A DNA stretch of 64,000 nt from NCBI RefSeq assembly GCF_000423405.1, contig NZ_KE384014.1, positions 34,408 through 98,407 of the forward strand. Direction: 5' to 3'. The stretch is from Mesonia mobilis DSM 19841. Lineage in GTDB: Bacteria > Bacteroidota > Bacteroidia > Flavobacteriales > Flavobacteriaceae. How positions within the stretch are numbered: position 1 is the first letter of the stretch; each line of letters starts with the position of its first letter. The notes beneath the pieces were generated by a model, which had not been told where the DNA came from, did no database searches, and worked only from the letters and a program-made list of their open reading frames with translations. A program made the position numbers and the translations under genes. Positions 27,006-36,536 of the stretch are shown here, piece after piece.

Positions 27006-27887
27006 TTATTTGTCTTTCTTCTTTCTAATCATTTCTTCGAGCATATCCCACATTTCTTTAGGAATATCTTCCAGCAAGTTAAACTGTCCTGCGCCTTTAA
27101 GCCATTCGCCGCCATCTATAGTAATTACTTCACCATTCATGTAAGCTGCGAAGTCTGAAACTAAATAGGCTGCGAGATTAGCCAGTTCTTGATGTTCACC
27201 CACACGTTTAAGCGGGACTTTTTGTGCCAAGTCGAATTTATCTTTTAGATCTCCCGGTAAAAGTCGATCCCAAGCGCCTTTGGTTGGGAAAGGTCCTGGA
27301 GCTATGGCATTAAATCGAATTCCATATTTTGCCCATTCTACCGCCAATGAACGCGTCATTGCTAAAACGCCTGCTTTTGCTGTTGCTGAAGGAACCACAT
27401 AAGCAGAACCCGTCCAAGCATAAGTAGTTACAATATTCAAAACAGTTTTCTCTTTTTCACCCTTATCGATCCAATGTTTACCAAACGCAAGCGTACAATT
27501 TTTGCTTCCTTTTAAAACAATATCGATAATCGTATCGAATGCATTTGCCGAAAGACGTTCGGTAGGAGAGATAAAGTTTCCTGCAGCGTTATTCAGTAAA
27601 ACGTCAACGCTTCCCATTTTATCGATGGCTTCATTCTTCATTTTATTTACTTCATCATAATTTCGCACGTCACATTGTATCGCAAAACATTTACCACCGG
27701 TTTCTTCTTCTAATTCTTGAACGGTAGTTTTCAATTTTTCTAAATTTCTAGAGGTGATCGCTACTTGAGCTCCTAACTCTAAAAAGTATTTGGTCATCGA
27801 TTTTCCTAAACCGCTACCGCCGCCGGTAACTACGATATTTTTATTTTTTAAGGCGTCTTCACGCAACATTTTCTGTTGAAAGTTCAT
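27006..27887 (-). CDS. SDR family oxidoreductase, 2,4-dienoyl-CoA reductase type
   Basis: The 293-residue protein has the Rossmann motif VTGGGSGLGKSMTKYF and NNAAGNF. The active-site stretch reads YVVPSATAKAGVLAMTRSLAVEW. The usual YxxxK tyrosine is replaced by Ser four residues before the Lys, as in peroxisomal-type 2,4-dienoyl-CoA reductases. It ends with ITIDGGEWLKGAGQFN, again typical for that group. It likely reduces unsaturated fatty acyl-CoA with NADPH in beta-oxidation of unsaturated fatty acids. The gene is alone on the minus strand. Confidence 0.87.
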   Translation of the reverse strand: MNFQQKMLREDALKNKNIVVTGGGSGLGKSMTKYFLELGAQVAITSRNLEKLKTTVQELEEETGGKCFAIQCDVRNYDEVNKMKNEAIDKMGSVDVLLNNAAGNFISPTERLSANAFDTIIDIVLKGSKNCTLAFGKHWIDKGEKEKTVLNIVTTYAWTGSAYVVPSATAKAGVLAMTRSLAVEWAKYGIRFNAIAPGPFPTKGAWDRLLPGDLKDKFDLAQKVPLKRVGEHQELANLAAYLVSDFAAYMNGEVITIDGGEWLKGAGQFNLLEDIPKEMWDMLEEMIRKKKDK

Positions 27888-27987
27888 TTGAATAGTATTA
27901 AAATATAGTTTTTTTTAAAAATACAGACTATTGGGTATTTTATTGATAGACTTTTGTAATTATTTTAAAAAAACTAAAACAAGCTTT

Positions 27988-29147
27988 ATGAAAGTCAATA
28001 CTATATTATTTATCTTCTTACTTAGCTACGCAAACGTTGTTGCTTTTCAGGTTGAAATTCTAAAAATCGATTCAAAAGTATTAGGAGAAGAAAGAGAATT
28101 AATTGTTTCTGTTCCTATTGATTACAAGGAAAGTAATAGAAAGTATGAGGTAATTTATGTTCTAGACGCGCAAGAAATAAAATTTTTTGATGCTGTAAAA
28201 AACACAATAGATTTTCAGAACTATAATTTAGTGCCTATGATTGTAGTTGGTATTGTTTCTTCTAATAGGAATCAAGATTTTCTACCGAATGTCAATCATA
28301 TAGAAACAAAAAAAGTTTAGCATTAACAGGATATGGAAATGCTGAAAAATTTCAAAAGTTTATTTTAGAAGAAGTTTTTTCTGAAATAGATAAACGTTAC
28401 AGAACTCTTCCTAGAAAATTAGGTGTTGGCTATTCTAACGGTGCTACTTTTCTAAATTATAACCTTATTAATAATCCTAATTTTTTTGATATTTATTTTT
28501 TGATAGATGCAAATTTAAGTTTTGATAAACGGCAGCTACAAAATTCTTTAAGTAATAAAAATTTATCTGAAGAAATAGAGGGTAAGAAATTTATCTACGC
28601 TTGTGCAACAAATCAAAATTCAGAGTGGGTGAATTCTTCTAAAGATTTTTATACTTTACTTAATCAAAAGCTATCTGGAAAAATAATTTTTAGAAAAGAT
28701 TTTTTTGAGGCGGAATCACATCAAACGGTATTTCAACAAGCAATAATAAACGGTCTTAAAGCTTATTTCAATTATCAATATTTTAATGCAAGTAATTTAG
28801 TAGATTATTATAAAAATATAGAAAAGGCAAATATCTACAATTTTAAGGACACTGAAATATTAGCATTAGCTAAGGCTTTTAATGATAATGGTTTACCAAA
28901 TGAAGCAAAAGTAATTATAGACGCATTTAAAAATAAATTAACATTTGAATCTGTTGAAAATTCAAGAGATTTAATTGGACTATTTGAGACAGGAACTTTA
29001 TTTCTTGATTTAGGTTACAAAAACATTGCAAAAGAATATTTTACAACTTGTGCTGAAAAATTAGAAAAATTTAAAACTCATATGAATAAGCAACAATATG
29101 AAATAGGTAAGGAAATGCTTGAGGAGAAAATGAAATATTTTGATTAA
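27988..29147 (+). pseudogene. Alpha/beta-hydrolase esterase gene broken by a one-base frameshift
   Basis: Two frames together make one esterase of about 386 residues of the Fes/IroE-like (PF00756) type. The first runs from ATG 27988 to a TAG at 28318-28320. It has a signal peptide and the strands VLGEERELIVSVPIDY and YEVIYVLDAQEIKFFD. The second frame continues with ALTGYGNAEKFQKFILEEV, the catalytic-Ser elbow GYSNGATF and a His in ESHQTV, then a C-terminal helical tail. The switch point is the run of seven A at about 28307-28313; one more A would restore the frame. The gene is AT-rich compared with its neighbours. Either a true pseudogene or a homopolymer error in the assembly. Confidence 0.8.
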
Positions 29148-29172
29148 AAATCCCCGATAACAGGGATTTTTT
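29146..29172 (+). terminator. Rho-independent terminator
   Basis: The stem AAAAATCCC/GGGATTTTT with an 8-base loop lies directly after the esterase gene stop. Confidence 0.75.
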
Positions 29173-29222
29173 GGATAGTCTTTTGGAGTTAATTTTAGTT
29201 TTTAAAATAAAAATTGAGCATT

Positions 29223-29411
29223 ATGAAAAAAATAGCATTCTTCACCGGCGCACTTTCTACCTCGATTGTGATGATCGGGATTCTTTTTAAATATTTTCAT
29301 TGGCCGTTTGCAAATGTGTTAATCGCTATAGGAATTGTTCTTTTCGCTTTGTTTTTTGTACCAACAATGACTAAATATATCTATGATCGCCCCAGTAGAG
29401 ATGAGTTATAA
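29223..29411 (+). CDS. Small two-helix membrane protein, GldL-like motif
   Basis: The 62-residue protein has two transmembrane helices around the motif LFKYFHWPFA, which resembles the FK-x-x-HWPG turn of GldL and related small Bacteroidota membrane proteins. A TTG three codons upstream is not needed. The following gene has the same architecture and similar motif (QLMHWPYG). Function unknown; a gliding/type IX motor link is only suggested by the motif. Confidence 0.6.
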   Translation: MKKIAFFTGALSTSIVMIGILFKYFHWPFANVLIAIGIVLFALFFVPTMTKYIYDRPSRDEL

Positions 29412-29425
29412 ATAAATACATTCTT

Positions 29426-29620
29426 ATGAAAACAATAGCCATTACAAGCGGTATCTTATATGTTTTAGCAACAATTATTGGTGCTGTCTTGCAGTTAATG
29501 CATTGGCCTTATGGTGTGATTATACAAAACACCGGTTTTTCATTATTACTTTTTGTATTTATACCAAGTTTAATTTTTTATGTAAAGCGGTTAAGAAGAG
29601 GTGTTCATCGAAAATTTTAA
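29426..29620 (+). CDS. Small two-helix membrane protein, GldL-like motif, second copy
   Basis: The 64-residue protein has the plan helix - LQLMHWPYG turn - helix, and ends in a basic tail (KRLRRGVHRKF). It starts 14 bases after the preceding small membrane gene and is probably a diverged tandem copy of it. No enzyme motif is present. It may be a partner or subunit of the first protein. Confidence 0.6.
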   Translation: MKTIAITSGILYVLATIIGAVLQLMHWPYGVIIQNTGFSLLLFVFIPSLIFYVKRLRRGVHRKF

Positions 29621-29661
29621 AAGTTCTTAAGCCTAAGTTATTTAAAGCCCATTCAATAATT

Positions 29662-31794
29662 TTATTCTACCGAATCAATCAAGATTTCTAAAATCTGAAT
29701 CGCCGCATCACTAATTTTAGTTCCCGGACCAAAAACTGCTACCGCTCCGGCATCAAATAAATATTGATAATCTGCGGAAGGAATCACCCCGCCAACAATC
29801 ACCATAATATCTTCGCGATCGTGTTTTTTTAATTCTTCGATCACCTGCGGAACCAAGGTTTTATGTCCTGCCGCTAAAGATGAAACTCCTAAAATATGCA
29901 CATCGTTTTCTACCGCTTGCTTAGCAGCTTCTTGCGGCGTTTGAAACAACGGACCAATATCTACATCAAAACCAACATCGGCGTAACCGGTCGCAACAAC
30001 TTTAGCGCCACGATCGTGACCATCTTGCCCCATTTTAGCAATCATAATTCGTGGTCGGCGACCTTCTAACTCTGCAAACTGGTTCGCTAATTCTTTTGCT
30101 TTTTTAAACGATTGATCGTCTTTTATTTCTTTACTGTACACGCCACTAAAAGATTTGGTTTGTGCTTTATGTCTGCCGTAAATTTTCTCTAAAGCCATGC
30201 TAATTTCTCCGATACTTGCGCGCTCACGAGCTGCATTTACGGCTAAAGCTAAAAGATTTCCTTCTTCTTTTTCTGCAGCTTCGGTTAATTTCGCTAAAGC
30301 TTGCTGAACTTTTTCTTCATCACGATTTGCCTTCATTTCCGCTAATCGTGCAATTTGCTGCTTACGAACGGTTTGATTGTCGACTTCTAACGTGACGATC
30401 GGGTCTTCTTTTTCTCGGCGAAATTTATTTACGCCGACAATAATATCTTGACCACTATCAATTCGCGCTTGCTTTCTCGCGGCAGCTTCTTCAATACGAA
30501 GTTTTGGAATACCTTTTTCAATCGCTTTGGTCATTCCGCCTAATTCTTCTACTTCTTCAATCAGTTTCCAAGCTTTTTGAGCGATTTCATCGGTAAGTTT
30601 TTCTACATAATAACTTCCCGCCCAAGGATCTACTGTTTTGGTGATCTCGGTTTCATCTTGTAAATACAATTGCGTATTTCTGGCGATTCTTGCTGAAAAA
30701 TCGGTAGGCAAGGCAATTGCTTCATCTAAAGCGTTGGTGTGCAAACTTTGTGTGCCACCAAAGGCTGCTGCAGCGGCTTCAATACAAGTTCGCGCCACAT
30801 TATTAAAAGGATCTTGCTCAGTTAAACTCCAACCACTGGTTTGACAATGTGTTCTTAACGAAAGTGATTTTGAATTTTTCGGGTTGAATTGCTTTACCAA
30901 TTTAGCCCACAACATTCTTCCGGCGCGCATCTTGGCAATTTCCATAAAGTGATTCATCCCAATAGCCCAGAAAAAGGAAAGACGCGGAGCAAAACTATCA
31001 ATATCCATCCCGGCTTCGAGTCCTTTTCTGATGTATTCCAAACCGTCGGCTAACGTATACGCCAATTCAATATCACAAGTGGCTCCAGCTTCTTGCATAT
31101 GATAACCAGAAATACTAATGCTGTTGAAACGAGGCATATTTTTCGACGTATATTCAAAAATATCTGAGATAATTTTCATCGAAGGAGTAGGCGGATAAAT
31201 ATATGTGTTACGCACCATAAATTCCTTTAGAATATCATTTTGGATCGTTCCTGAAAGCTGTTCAGGTTGTACACCTTGCTCTTCTGCAGCCACAATATAA
31301 AATGCCATAATTGGTAGAACGGCGCCGTTCATCGTCATCGAAACCGACATTTTATCGAGCGGAATTTGATCGAATAGAATCTTCATGTCTTCTACAGAAT
31401 CTATTGCAACACCGGCTTTCCCAACATCGCCAACTACACGTTCGTGATCGCTATCGTAACCGCGATGCGTCGCTAAATCGAATGCCACTGAAAGTCCTTT
31501 TTGTCCGGCTGCCAAATTTCTTCTGTAAAAAGCATTACTTTCTTCTGCCGTAGAAAATCCTGCGTATTGCCTGATCGTCCAAGGTCTGCGCACGTACATC
31601 GTAGAATAGGGTCCGCGTAAGAATGGAGAAATACCGGCCACAAAATTGAGATGTTCTAAATTTTCAACATCTTCTTTCGTATAGACTTTTTTGATCTTGA
31701 TTTTCTCTGCGGTAGTAAATTCTTTATTTTCAGAATTTTTGTAATTTAATTCTGAAGTTTGAATTTTTATATGTTGAAGGTCTTTTCGAGCCAT
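29662..31794 (-). CDS. mutB: Methylmalonyl-CoA mutase large subunit
   Basis: The 710-residue protein starts with a catalytic barrel: [44 protein letters not shown], then [19 protein letters not shown]. The C-terminal adenosylcobalamin-binding domain follows, with [21 protein letters not shown], where the DxHxxG His binds cobalt, and GVSSLAAGH. It interconverts methylmalonyl-CoA and succinyl-CoA using B12. The small subunit gene lies just upstream, and a palindromic repeat occupies the gap between them. Confidence 0.97.
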   Translation of the reverse strand: MARKDLQHIKIQTSELNYKNSENKEFTTAEKIKIKKVYTKEDVENLEHLNFVAGISPFLRGPYSTMYVRRPWTIRQYAGFSTAEESNAFYRRNLAAGQKGLSVAFDLATHRGYDSDHERVVGDVGKAGVAIDSVEDMKILFDQIPLDKMSVSMTMNGAVLPIMAFYIVAAEEQGVQPEQLSGTIQNDILKEFMVRNTYIYPPTPSMKIISDIFEYTSKNMPRFNSISISGYHMQEAGATCDIELAYTLADGLEYIRKGLEAGMDIDSFAPRLSFFWAIGMNHFMEIAKMRAGRMLWAKLVKQFNPKNSKSLSLRTHCQTSGWSLTEQDPFNNVARTCIEAAAAAFGGTQSLHTNALDEAIALPTDFSARIARNTQLYLQDETEITKTVDPWAGSYYVEKLTDEIAQKAWKLIEEVEELGGMTKAIEKGIPKLRIEEAAARKQARIDSGQDIIVGVNKFRREKEDPIVTLEVDNQTVRKQQIARLAEMKANRDEEKVQQALAKLTEAAEKEEGNLLALAVNAARERASIGEISMALEKIYGRHKAQTKSFSGVYSKEIKDDQSFKKAKELANQFAELEGRRPRIMIAKMGQDGHDRGAKVVATGYADVGFDVDIGPLFQTPQEAAKQAVENDVHILGVSSLAAGHKTLVPQVIEELKKHDREDIMVIVGGVIPSADYQYLFDAGAVAVFGPGTKISDAAIQILEILIDSVE

Positions 31795-31819
31795 TTTAAT
31801 TGAGTTTAAAATTTTACAT

Positions 31820-31847
31820 CAACCTGAATTTGTTTCAGCCTGACGTT
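31820..31847. repeat. Near-palindromic dispersed repeat
   Basis: CAACCTGAATTTGTTTCAGC followed by CTGACG lies between mutA and mutB. It resembles the second unit of the composite repeat near 13415-13447 (same CCTGAA/TTCAGG arms). Confidence 0.45.
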
Positions 31848-31863
31848 AATCATATTTTGAAAA

Positions 31864-33237
31864 TTACTCCGTTTCTAAGCGTTGTTGTTCACTTTTTTCT
31901 GCGAGTCTTTTCTGAATAATCGGCTTTAAAAGCGTTTTTCGTTCATTTTTTTGCAGAAATGGTGATTTCTCTAAATCTGCTTTCATTTTATCTTCTGGGT
32001 TTTGGTACTTGTTGGTACCCACCAAAGTTTTTTCAGCATCATTAAATTGTGCTAATTCTTTATTGGCACTTTCTTTAATTTTTCGCTGAATGGTTCCTTC
32101 TTTTAGAGAAGTGATCCAACCACCGGCTTTTTCAATAGATTTGAAAATTTCTAAGGCTTTCTCTGCCAGTTGCGAAGTAATTTCTTCTACATAATAACTG
32201 CCATCACTGGCATTCGCCACTTTATCGAAATAACTTTCTTCTTTTAAGATTAAAAGTTGGTTGCGGGCAATTCTTATTCCGAAGTCATTATCGTGGTGAT
32301 AAATTTCATCGTAAGGAAGGTTGCAAACCCAATTGGCACCGCCTAAAATTGCACTCATACTTTCGGTAGTGGTACGTAACATATTTACATTATAATCGTA
32401 AATAGTTTTGTTTCTTCGGGTTGGGAAAGCTAAAATTTGAATAGTTTCCGGAGCTTCGTAAGCACTCGCTAAACTTGCATAAAGTTGACGTAAAGCTTTC
32501 AGTTTAGCAATTTCAAAAAAGTAATTAGAACCTGTAGCTACTTTAAACGTAGGTTGAAATTCTTTTAATTGCTGCGGAAAATGTTCGTTTAGATGATTTA
32601 AATATTCATTGACGTGTGCCATTGCATACGCTAATTGCTGCACGATATTGGCACCGGCATTTTGATAAATCGAAGTATCGACACTTAGTTGAGTCGGAAT
32701 TTCTTTATTCAGTTGAATAAATTCAGCCAAGATTTGATGATCCTCTTGTTGATTACTGAACCAGTTTCCGGTAGCTGAAAGATGACCAACAATATCTACA
32801 CTCACCGAAATTTGATGTTTTTTACCTTGAACAATTTCTTTTAACTGTTGAGGCGTTTCTTTCGACAAAAATTGAAAGTCGAGAAATATCGGAGTATTTT
32901 CGATATCGATTTCGGTTAATAAGTTTGAAAAATTAATTTCAGCAGAAGGAATCACTAACCACAAAGCTTCAGCACCTTTTTCTAAGCTTTCTAATAGCGA
33001 AGCTGCTGTGGTATTTTCAGAAATAATAAAACGTTCTGTAATTTTCCAAGGTTGAAGTGAAGTAGGAGCGTGGCTCGGTTCAAAATTATCTTGATGGTAA
33101 AATGGTTTTACATCGATGCCTTCGTTGCTATGAAATAGTAAACTTTCATAATCGGCTCCTTTTAAATCTACCTGAATTTTTTGTTTCCATTCTTTAGCGG
33201 AAACTTCTTTAAAATCTTCAAATAATTTTTTACTCAT
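31864..33237 (-). CDS. mutA: Methylmalonyl-CoA mutase small subunit
   Basis: The 457-residue protein follows the large subunit's barrel pattern without the B12-binding domain. Recognisable parts are WKQKIQVDLKGADYESLLFHSNEGI, SVDTSIYQNAGANIVQQLAYA and NEIAKL-like TGSNYFFEIAKLKALRQLY. The segment RNQLLILKEESYFDKVANASDGSYYVE is shared with the large subunit. It is a structural partner of MutB and lacks catalytic cobalamin contacts. It overlaps the upstream FtsB-like gene by 8 bases. Confidence 0.93.
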   Translation of the reverse strand: MSKKLFEDFKEVSAKEWKQKIQVDLKGADYESLLFHSNEGIDVKPFYHQDNFEPSHAPTSLQPWKITERFIISENTTAASLLESLEKGAEALWLVIPSAEINFSNLLTEIDIENTPIFLDFQFLSKETPQQLKEIVQGKKHQISVSVDIVGHLSATGNWFSNQQEDHQILAEFIQLNKEIPTQLSVDTSIYQNAGANIVQQLAYAMAHVNEYLNHLNEHFPQQLKEFQPTFKVATGSNYFFEIAKLKALRQLYASLASAYEAPETIQILAFPTRRNKTIYDYNVNMLRTTTESMSAILGGANWVCNLPYDEIYHHDNDFGIRIARNQLLILKEESYFDKVANASDGSYYVEEITSQLAEKALEIFKSIEKAGGWITSLKEGTIQRKIKESANKELAQFNDAEKTLVGTNKYQNPEDKMKADLEKSPFLQKNERKTLLKPIIQKRLAEKSEQQRLETE

Positions 33238-33565
33238 TTTCCTCGTTCTTTTTCAGGCTATCTTCATATTCAATAATAAAAATCTCTTCACCTTCACGCT
33301 TCATAAAATATTCTTCTCGGGCAAATTTTTCTAATTCAGAAGAATCGTTTAGTCCCTCAATGATAGCTTTGTCTTTATTAATTTCTTTTTGGTAGTAAGC
33401 TTTGTTGTTGTTAAGCTCGTCGAGTTCTTCATCGAGTTCGTTATGCACCAGCCAACTGTTGCTATCTAAAAATAGCATCCAGATGCCAAATACCAAAAGA
33501 ATAAGCACATATTTATTGCTTATAATTTTAAACCAACGTTTCTCGCGAAGCTCTTTAAAACCCAT
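33230..33565 (-). CDS. FtsB/DivIC-type septum formation protein
   Basis: The 111-residue protein has a short basic cytoplasmic start, one transmembrane helix (YVLILLVFGIWMLFL), and a periplasmic coiled coil (ELDEELDELNNNKAYYQKEI). It ends with the conserved ELEKFAREEYFMKREGEEIFII. This is the FtsB/DivIC family, which bridges the divisome at mid-cell. It is 18 bases behind udk and overlaps mutA, so the unit mixes nucleotide salvage, division and propionate metabolism genes. Confidence 0.88.
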   Translation of the reverse strand: MGFKELREKRWFKIISNKYVLILLVFGIWMLFLDSNSWLVHNELDEELDELNNNKAYYQKEINKDKAIIEGLNDSSELEKFAREEYFMKREGEEIFIIEYEDSLKKNEENE

Positions 33566-33583
33566 AGTAACGAATATACGAAA

Positions 33584-34192
33584 TTAGTCTAAGCGTTCTC
33601 TAATAATTGTCTGCACAATATCTACAGCAACCGTGTTGTAACGGTTATTCGGGATAATGATATCGGCAAACTCTTTAGTGGGTTCTATAAACTGCTGGTG
33701 CATGGGTTTAAGTGTGGTTTGGTAACGATTTAAAACTTCGTCTAAATCGCGCCCGCGCTCCTTCATATCTCGTTTTAAACGTCTTATTAAACGCTCGTCA
33801 CTATCGGCGTGAACGTAGATCATAATGTCGAAAAGCTCTCGCAATTCTGGATGCGTGAGAATAAGGATCCCTTCTACCAACATTACTTTTTTAGGAGCAG
33901 TTTCTATCGTTTCTCCCGTGCGGTTATGTTCTTTAAACGAATACACCGGTTGTGGTATCGACTCTCCGGCTCTAAGTTGAATTAAATGTTTGGTAAGTAA
34001 ATCAAAATCGATCGATTGCGGGTGATCAAAATTAATTTTTGTACGCTCATCGTAAGAAAGGTTACTAGTGTCTCGGTAGTACGAATCTTGTGAAATTACG
34101 GCAACTTCTTCGTGCTGTAATTCATCAATGATAGTATTGACTACTGTGGTTTTTCCGCTTCCGGTTCCTCCGGCAATCCCGATAATGAGCAT
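33584..34192 (-). CDS. udk: Uridine kinase
   Basis: The 202-residue protein has the P-loop GIAGGTGSGKTTVVNTI, then SQDSYYRDTSNLSYDERTKINFDHPQ and VEGILILTHPELRELFDIMIYVH. The LID contains RLIRRLKRDMKERGRDL. It phosphorylates uridine and cytidine with ATP or GTP in pyrimidine salvage. It is the first gene of the udk-ftsB-mutA-mutB unit and has its own -7 element. Confidence 0.96.
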   Translation of the reverse strand: MLIIGIAGGTGSGKTTVVNTIIDELQHEEVAVISQDSYYRDTSNLSYDERTKINFDHPQSIDFDLLTKHLIQLRAGESIPQPVYSFKEHNRTGETIETAPKKVMLVEGILILTHPELRELFDIMIYVHADSDERLIRRLKRDMKERGRDLDEVLNRYQTTLKPMHQQFIEPTKEFADIIIPNNRYNTVAVDIVQTIIRERLD

Positions 34193-34209
34193 AATTCTAA
34201 ATTTTTCAG

Positions 34210-34217
34210 CAAAATTA
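34210..34217 (-). promoter_or_regulatory. Bacteroidota -7 promoter element of udk
   Basis: On the minus strand TAATTTTG matches TAnnTTTG exactly, 17 bases before the udk ATG at 34192. Confidence 0.55.
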
Positions 34218-34365
34218 ACGAATTATTAAAATTATGAAATAGCAATGCGGTATTGTTATTAACGAATTTCTGTTGTTGAATTATTTTAAAAAAAAAGAAA
34301 TAAGACCTTTTGAGTAAACTCTTGGAGGCGAAAAAGGTTTATACTGAAAAAATAGTCAGAATGAT

Positions 34366-34393
34366 GCGATTCTGGATCAAGTCTGGAATGATG
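34366..34393. repeat. Dispersed intergenic repeat, copy 2
   Basis: The reverse complement reads CATTCCAGACTTGATCCAGA followed by ATCGC and is almost identical to the copy at 6290-6317 (which has TCCGGAATCT). It lies in the gap between udk and the sulfotransferase gene. Confidence 0.6.
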
Positions 34394-34399
34394 TTCATA

Positions 34400-35020
34400 T
34401 CAATCTAAAAATCTCTTTTTTTGTCGAAGCAAAAACAGCTTTAAATGATAAAGAAAATGAGATTTTTCGTGTTCTTTAGCCGTGTTGTGATGTTGGTTGA
34501 AGCTATTTAAAGCAGCTTGTAAATCTCCCTCAGCTTGAATCGCGTGCCAGAATTTTTCAAAATCTTCTTTAATATTCTCTAGTTGAATAGTAATGTGTTG
34601 CGGTTGATACTTCAGGAACTCATCGATGTTTGCTGTAACGGTATCGACATAATCATAACAAACTTGCAATTGTTCTTCTTTGGAAAGCATTTCTGGCGGA
34701 TTCATTTTAATTCCACCGGCATAAGCATCTACCATGCTTTTCTTTTTAAAAAATCGTTTACTAAAACTTTTTGCCGTTTTATCACGATCTCTTTTTAAAT
34801 GCACATAAAAAACTTGATCCGGAAATTTTTGTTCTAATTCTCCCAAATGCCAGCTCAAGCGATTGTCTGCTTCAATATGATTTTTAGGATAATCAAAACG
34901 AGCCGGACCTAATTTTTGCGATCGAGTTTCGTGACCACAAGTAAAATTAGTGATGTATTTACAGGCTTCAATAAAGCTGAAAGAACCACAACGCCCCGTT
35001 CCTAAAACAAAAATGTACAT
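34400..35020 (-). CDS. P-loop sulfotransferase-like protein
   Basis: The 206-residue protein has the 5'-phosphosulfate-binding P-loop GTGRCGSFSFIEACKYI and the later strand QVFYVHLKRDRDKTAKSFSKRF, which fits the 3'-phosphate-binding part of sulfotransferases. A C-terminal tail is basic (LRQKKRFLD). It could transfer sulfate to a carbohydrate or other surface substrate; the acceptor is unknown. The gene is alone, AT-rich and flanked by repeats. Confidence 0.7.
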   Translation of the reverse strand: MYIFVLGTGRCGSFSFIEACKYITNFTCGHETRSQKLGPARFDYPKNHIEADNRLSWHLGELEQKFPDQVFYVHLKRDRDKTAKSFSKRFFKKKSMVDAYAGGIKMNPPEMLSKEEQLQVCYDYVDTVTANIDEFLKYQPQHITIQLENIKEDFEKFWHAIQAEGDLQAALNSFNQHHNTAKEHEKSHFLYHLKLFLLRQKKRFLD

Positions 35021-35039
35021 CGAAAATTGAATTTGATTT

Positions 35040-35047
35040 CAAAAATA
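35040..35047 (-). promoter_or_regulatory. Bacteroidota -7 promoter element of the sulfotransferase gene
   Basis: On the minus strand TATTTTTG matches TAnnTTTG exactly, 19 bases before the ATG at 35020. Confidence 0.5.
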
Positions 35048-35227
35048 AGTAAAGAAATTTTAACCCTTCCGACTTTTTCAACTAAGATTGAAAAAGCCAC
35101 CTTCCCTTAATAAGGGAAGGAACTTTTTATGTTATAATGAAGTTGAAATTGAAATTGAAATCAAACTTGAAGTTTAGCTTAAACAAACGAACCCCTAAAA
35201 CCTACTCCCCAAAACCTAAAATCTAAC

Positions 35228-36400
35228 TTAGTGATGATGACCGCCGCCTTCGCCTTTTTCGGCTTCGGCTTGTAAGTAATAAGCGTTATTGAATGCAAAT
35301 TGGGTTTCTTGAGGTTGTTTTTCGAGTAACTGAATGGCCGTCCAGCCGCTATTGGTTTTTCCGGTTTTTACTTCTAGTGGAGAAAAACTCCATTCTTTTT
35401 CATTTTTTTCTGCTTTATAGATGTAAAAACGATCTCCGTTTTTTACCACAGCACTTTCGGGGATGGCAAGCGTCGTAGAATTCTCCGTTAAAATTCTTCC
35501 TTGAATATACATTCCCGGAATCAAATTTCCTTTTTTATTTTCAATTTCGGCGTGTACGTGAACCGCTTTCGGACTTTCTTCAAAAGTTTTACTAATCGAA
35601 TAAATACTTGCCGAAAGTTCCGTTTCGGGTAGCGATTGCACGGTAAACTTAATTTTTTGATCTACGGCGATTTTATGAACGTCTTTTTCGTAAACCATCA
35701 AATCTGCGTGTACGTGATGCGTGTTGATAATCTCAAACAAGTCGGTTTGTGGTTGCACATATTGTCCGGTTTTTACTTCCACTTTTTGCACCGCGCCTTC
35801 GATTGGGCTGCGCAAAGCAACACGTTCTTGAATGTTCCCTTTCTCCAGATTACTAAGATTAATATTTAAGAGTTTCAGCTTAGATTTGAGTCCGCTCACC
35901 AAGCCTTTTTTTGCTAGGTAATCGGCTTCTGCTTTTTGAAAATTCATCCCAGAACCTACGCCGCCTTCATACAATTTTTTCTGACGCTCATATTCTTTTT
36001 CTAAATATTTTTGGTTGTGAAAAGCCTCTAAATAATCGGTTTGCAACTGAATAATATTAGGATGAGATAGATAAGCAACCACTTCACCTTGTTTTACTTC
36101 ATCACCTTCGATCACTTCAATTTTAACCACATTTGCGCCAACGATGGTCGTTACCGTAGCTTCATTTTGTGGCGGAACTTCTAATCTACCATTTGCTTCT
36201 ACAAAACCATCCATATTTCTATGCGTGAGGGTATCTACTTTTAAATCTAGTGCTTCAGCTTGTTCTAATGAAAGATGAATGCCTTCTTTTTCGTGATGTT
36301 CTTCTGTTTCTTCGGAAGAATTTTTATTGTTAGTTTCTGCTGAATTATTTCCGCAGGAAATCAAGAGTAAACATAAAAATGTATAACCTAAGGTTTTCAT
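35228..36400 (-). CDS. CzcB-type RND efflux adaptor lipoprotein
   Basis: From ATG 36400 the protein has 390 residues with a lipoprotein signal (lipobox ISC). Upstream in-frame codons run through the repeat region and are not used. The membrane-fusion protein layout is clear: a lipoyl-like half NEATVTTIVGANVVKIEVIE, a helical hairpin QLQTDYLEAFHNQKYLEKEYER, the second half IEGAVQKVEVKTGQYV, and a beta-barrel domain. The C terminus ends in GEGGGHHH, a possible metal-binding tail. It should link the CzcA-type pump encoded just upstream to the outer-membrane channel. A repeat-rich gap of 136 bases separates the two genes. Confidence 0.9.
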   Translation of the reverse strand: MKTLGYTFLCLLLISCGNNSAETNNKNSSEETEEHHEKEGIHLSLEQAEALDLKVDTLTHRNMDGFVEANGRLEVPPQNEATVTTIVGANVVKIEVIEGDEVKQGEVVAYLSHPNIIQLQTDYLEAFHNQKYLEKEYERQKKLYEGGVGSGMNFQKAEADYLAKKGLVSGLKSKLKLLNINLSNLEKGNIQERVALRSPIEGAVQKVEVKTGQYVQPQTDLFEIINTHHVHADLMVYEKDVHKIAVDQKIKFTVQSLPETELSASIYSISKTFEESPKAVHVHAEIENKKGNLIPGMYIQGRILTENSTTLAIPESAVVKNGDRFYIYKAEKNEKEWSFSPLEVKTGKTNSGWTAIQLLEKQPQETQFAFNNAYYLQAEAEKGEGGGHHH

Positions 36401-36427
36401 GATTGTTGTATTAAAAGTTATTTCCTG

Positions 36428-36501
36428 CAAGGTTTTGAAAACCTTGTAGGTCTTAAAGTGATTGGAAAATAGACCTACAAGGTGAAAAAAGACCTTGTAG
36501 G
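36428..36501. repeat. Hairpin-forming CCTTGTAGG repeat between pump and adaptor
   Basis: A perfect 13-bp inverted repeat ACCTTGTAGGTCT (36441-36453) and its complement (36471-36483) encloses a 17-base loop. A short hairpin CAAGGTTTTGAAAACCTTG precedes it at 36428-36446, and a third CCTTGTAGG unit follows at 36493-36501. It sits inside the czcA-adaptor transcript. Confidence 0.75.
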
Positions 36502-36536
36502 AGGGATGACGATAATAGGTTGAGTTTGAAATTATA

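Noticed and set aside
34192..35228. Sulfotransferase gene as part of a capsule or glycan cluster
   Set aside because: No glycosyltransferase or other polysaccharide gene is next to it; it stands alone between repeats.
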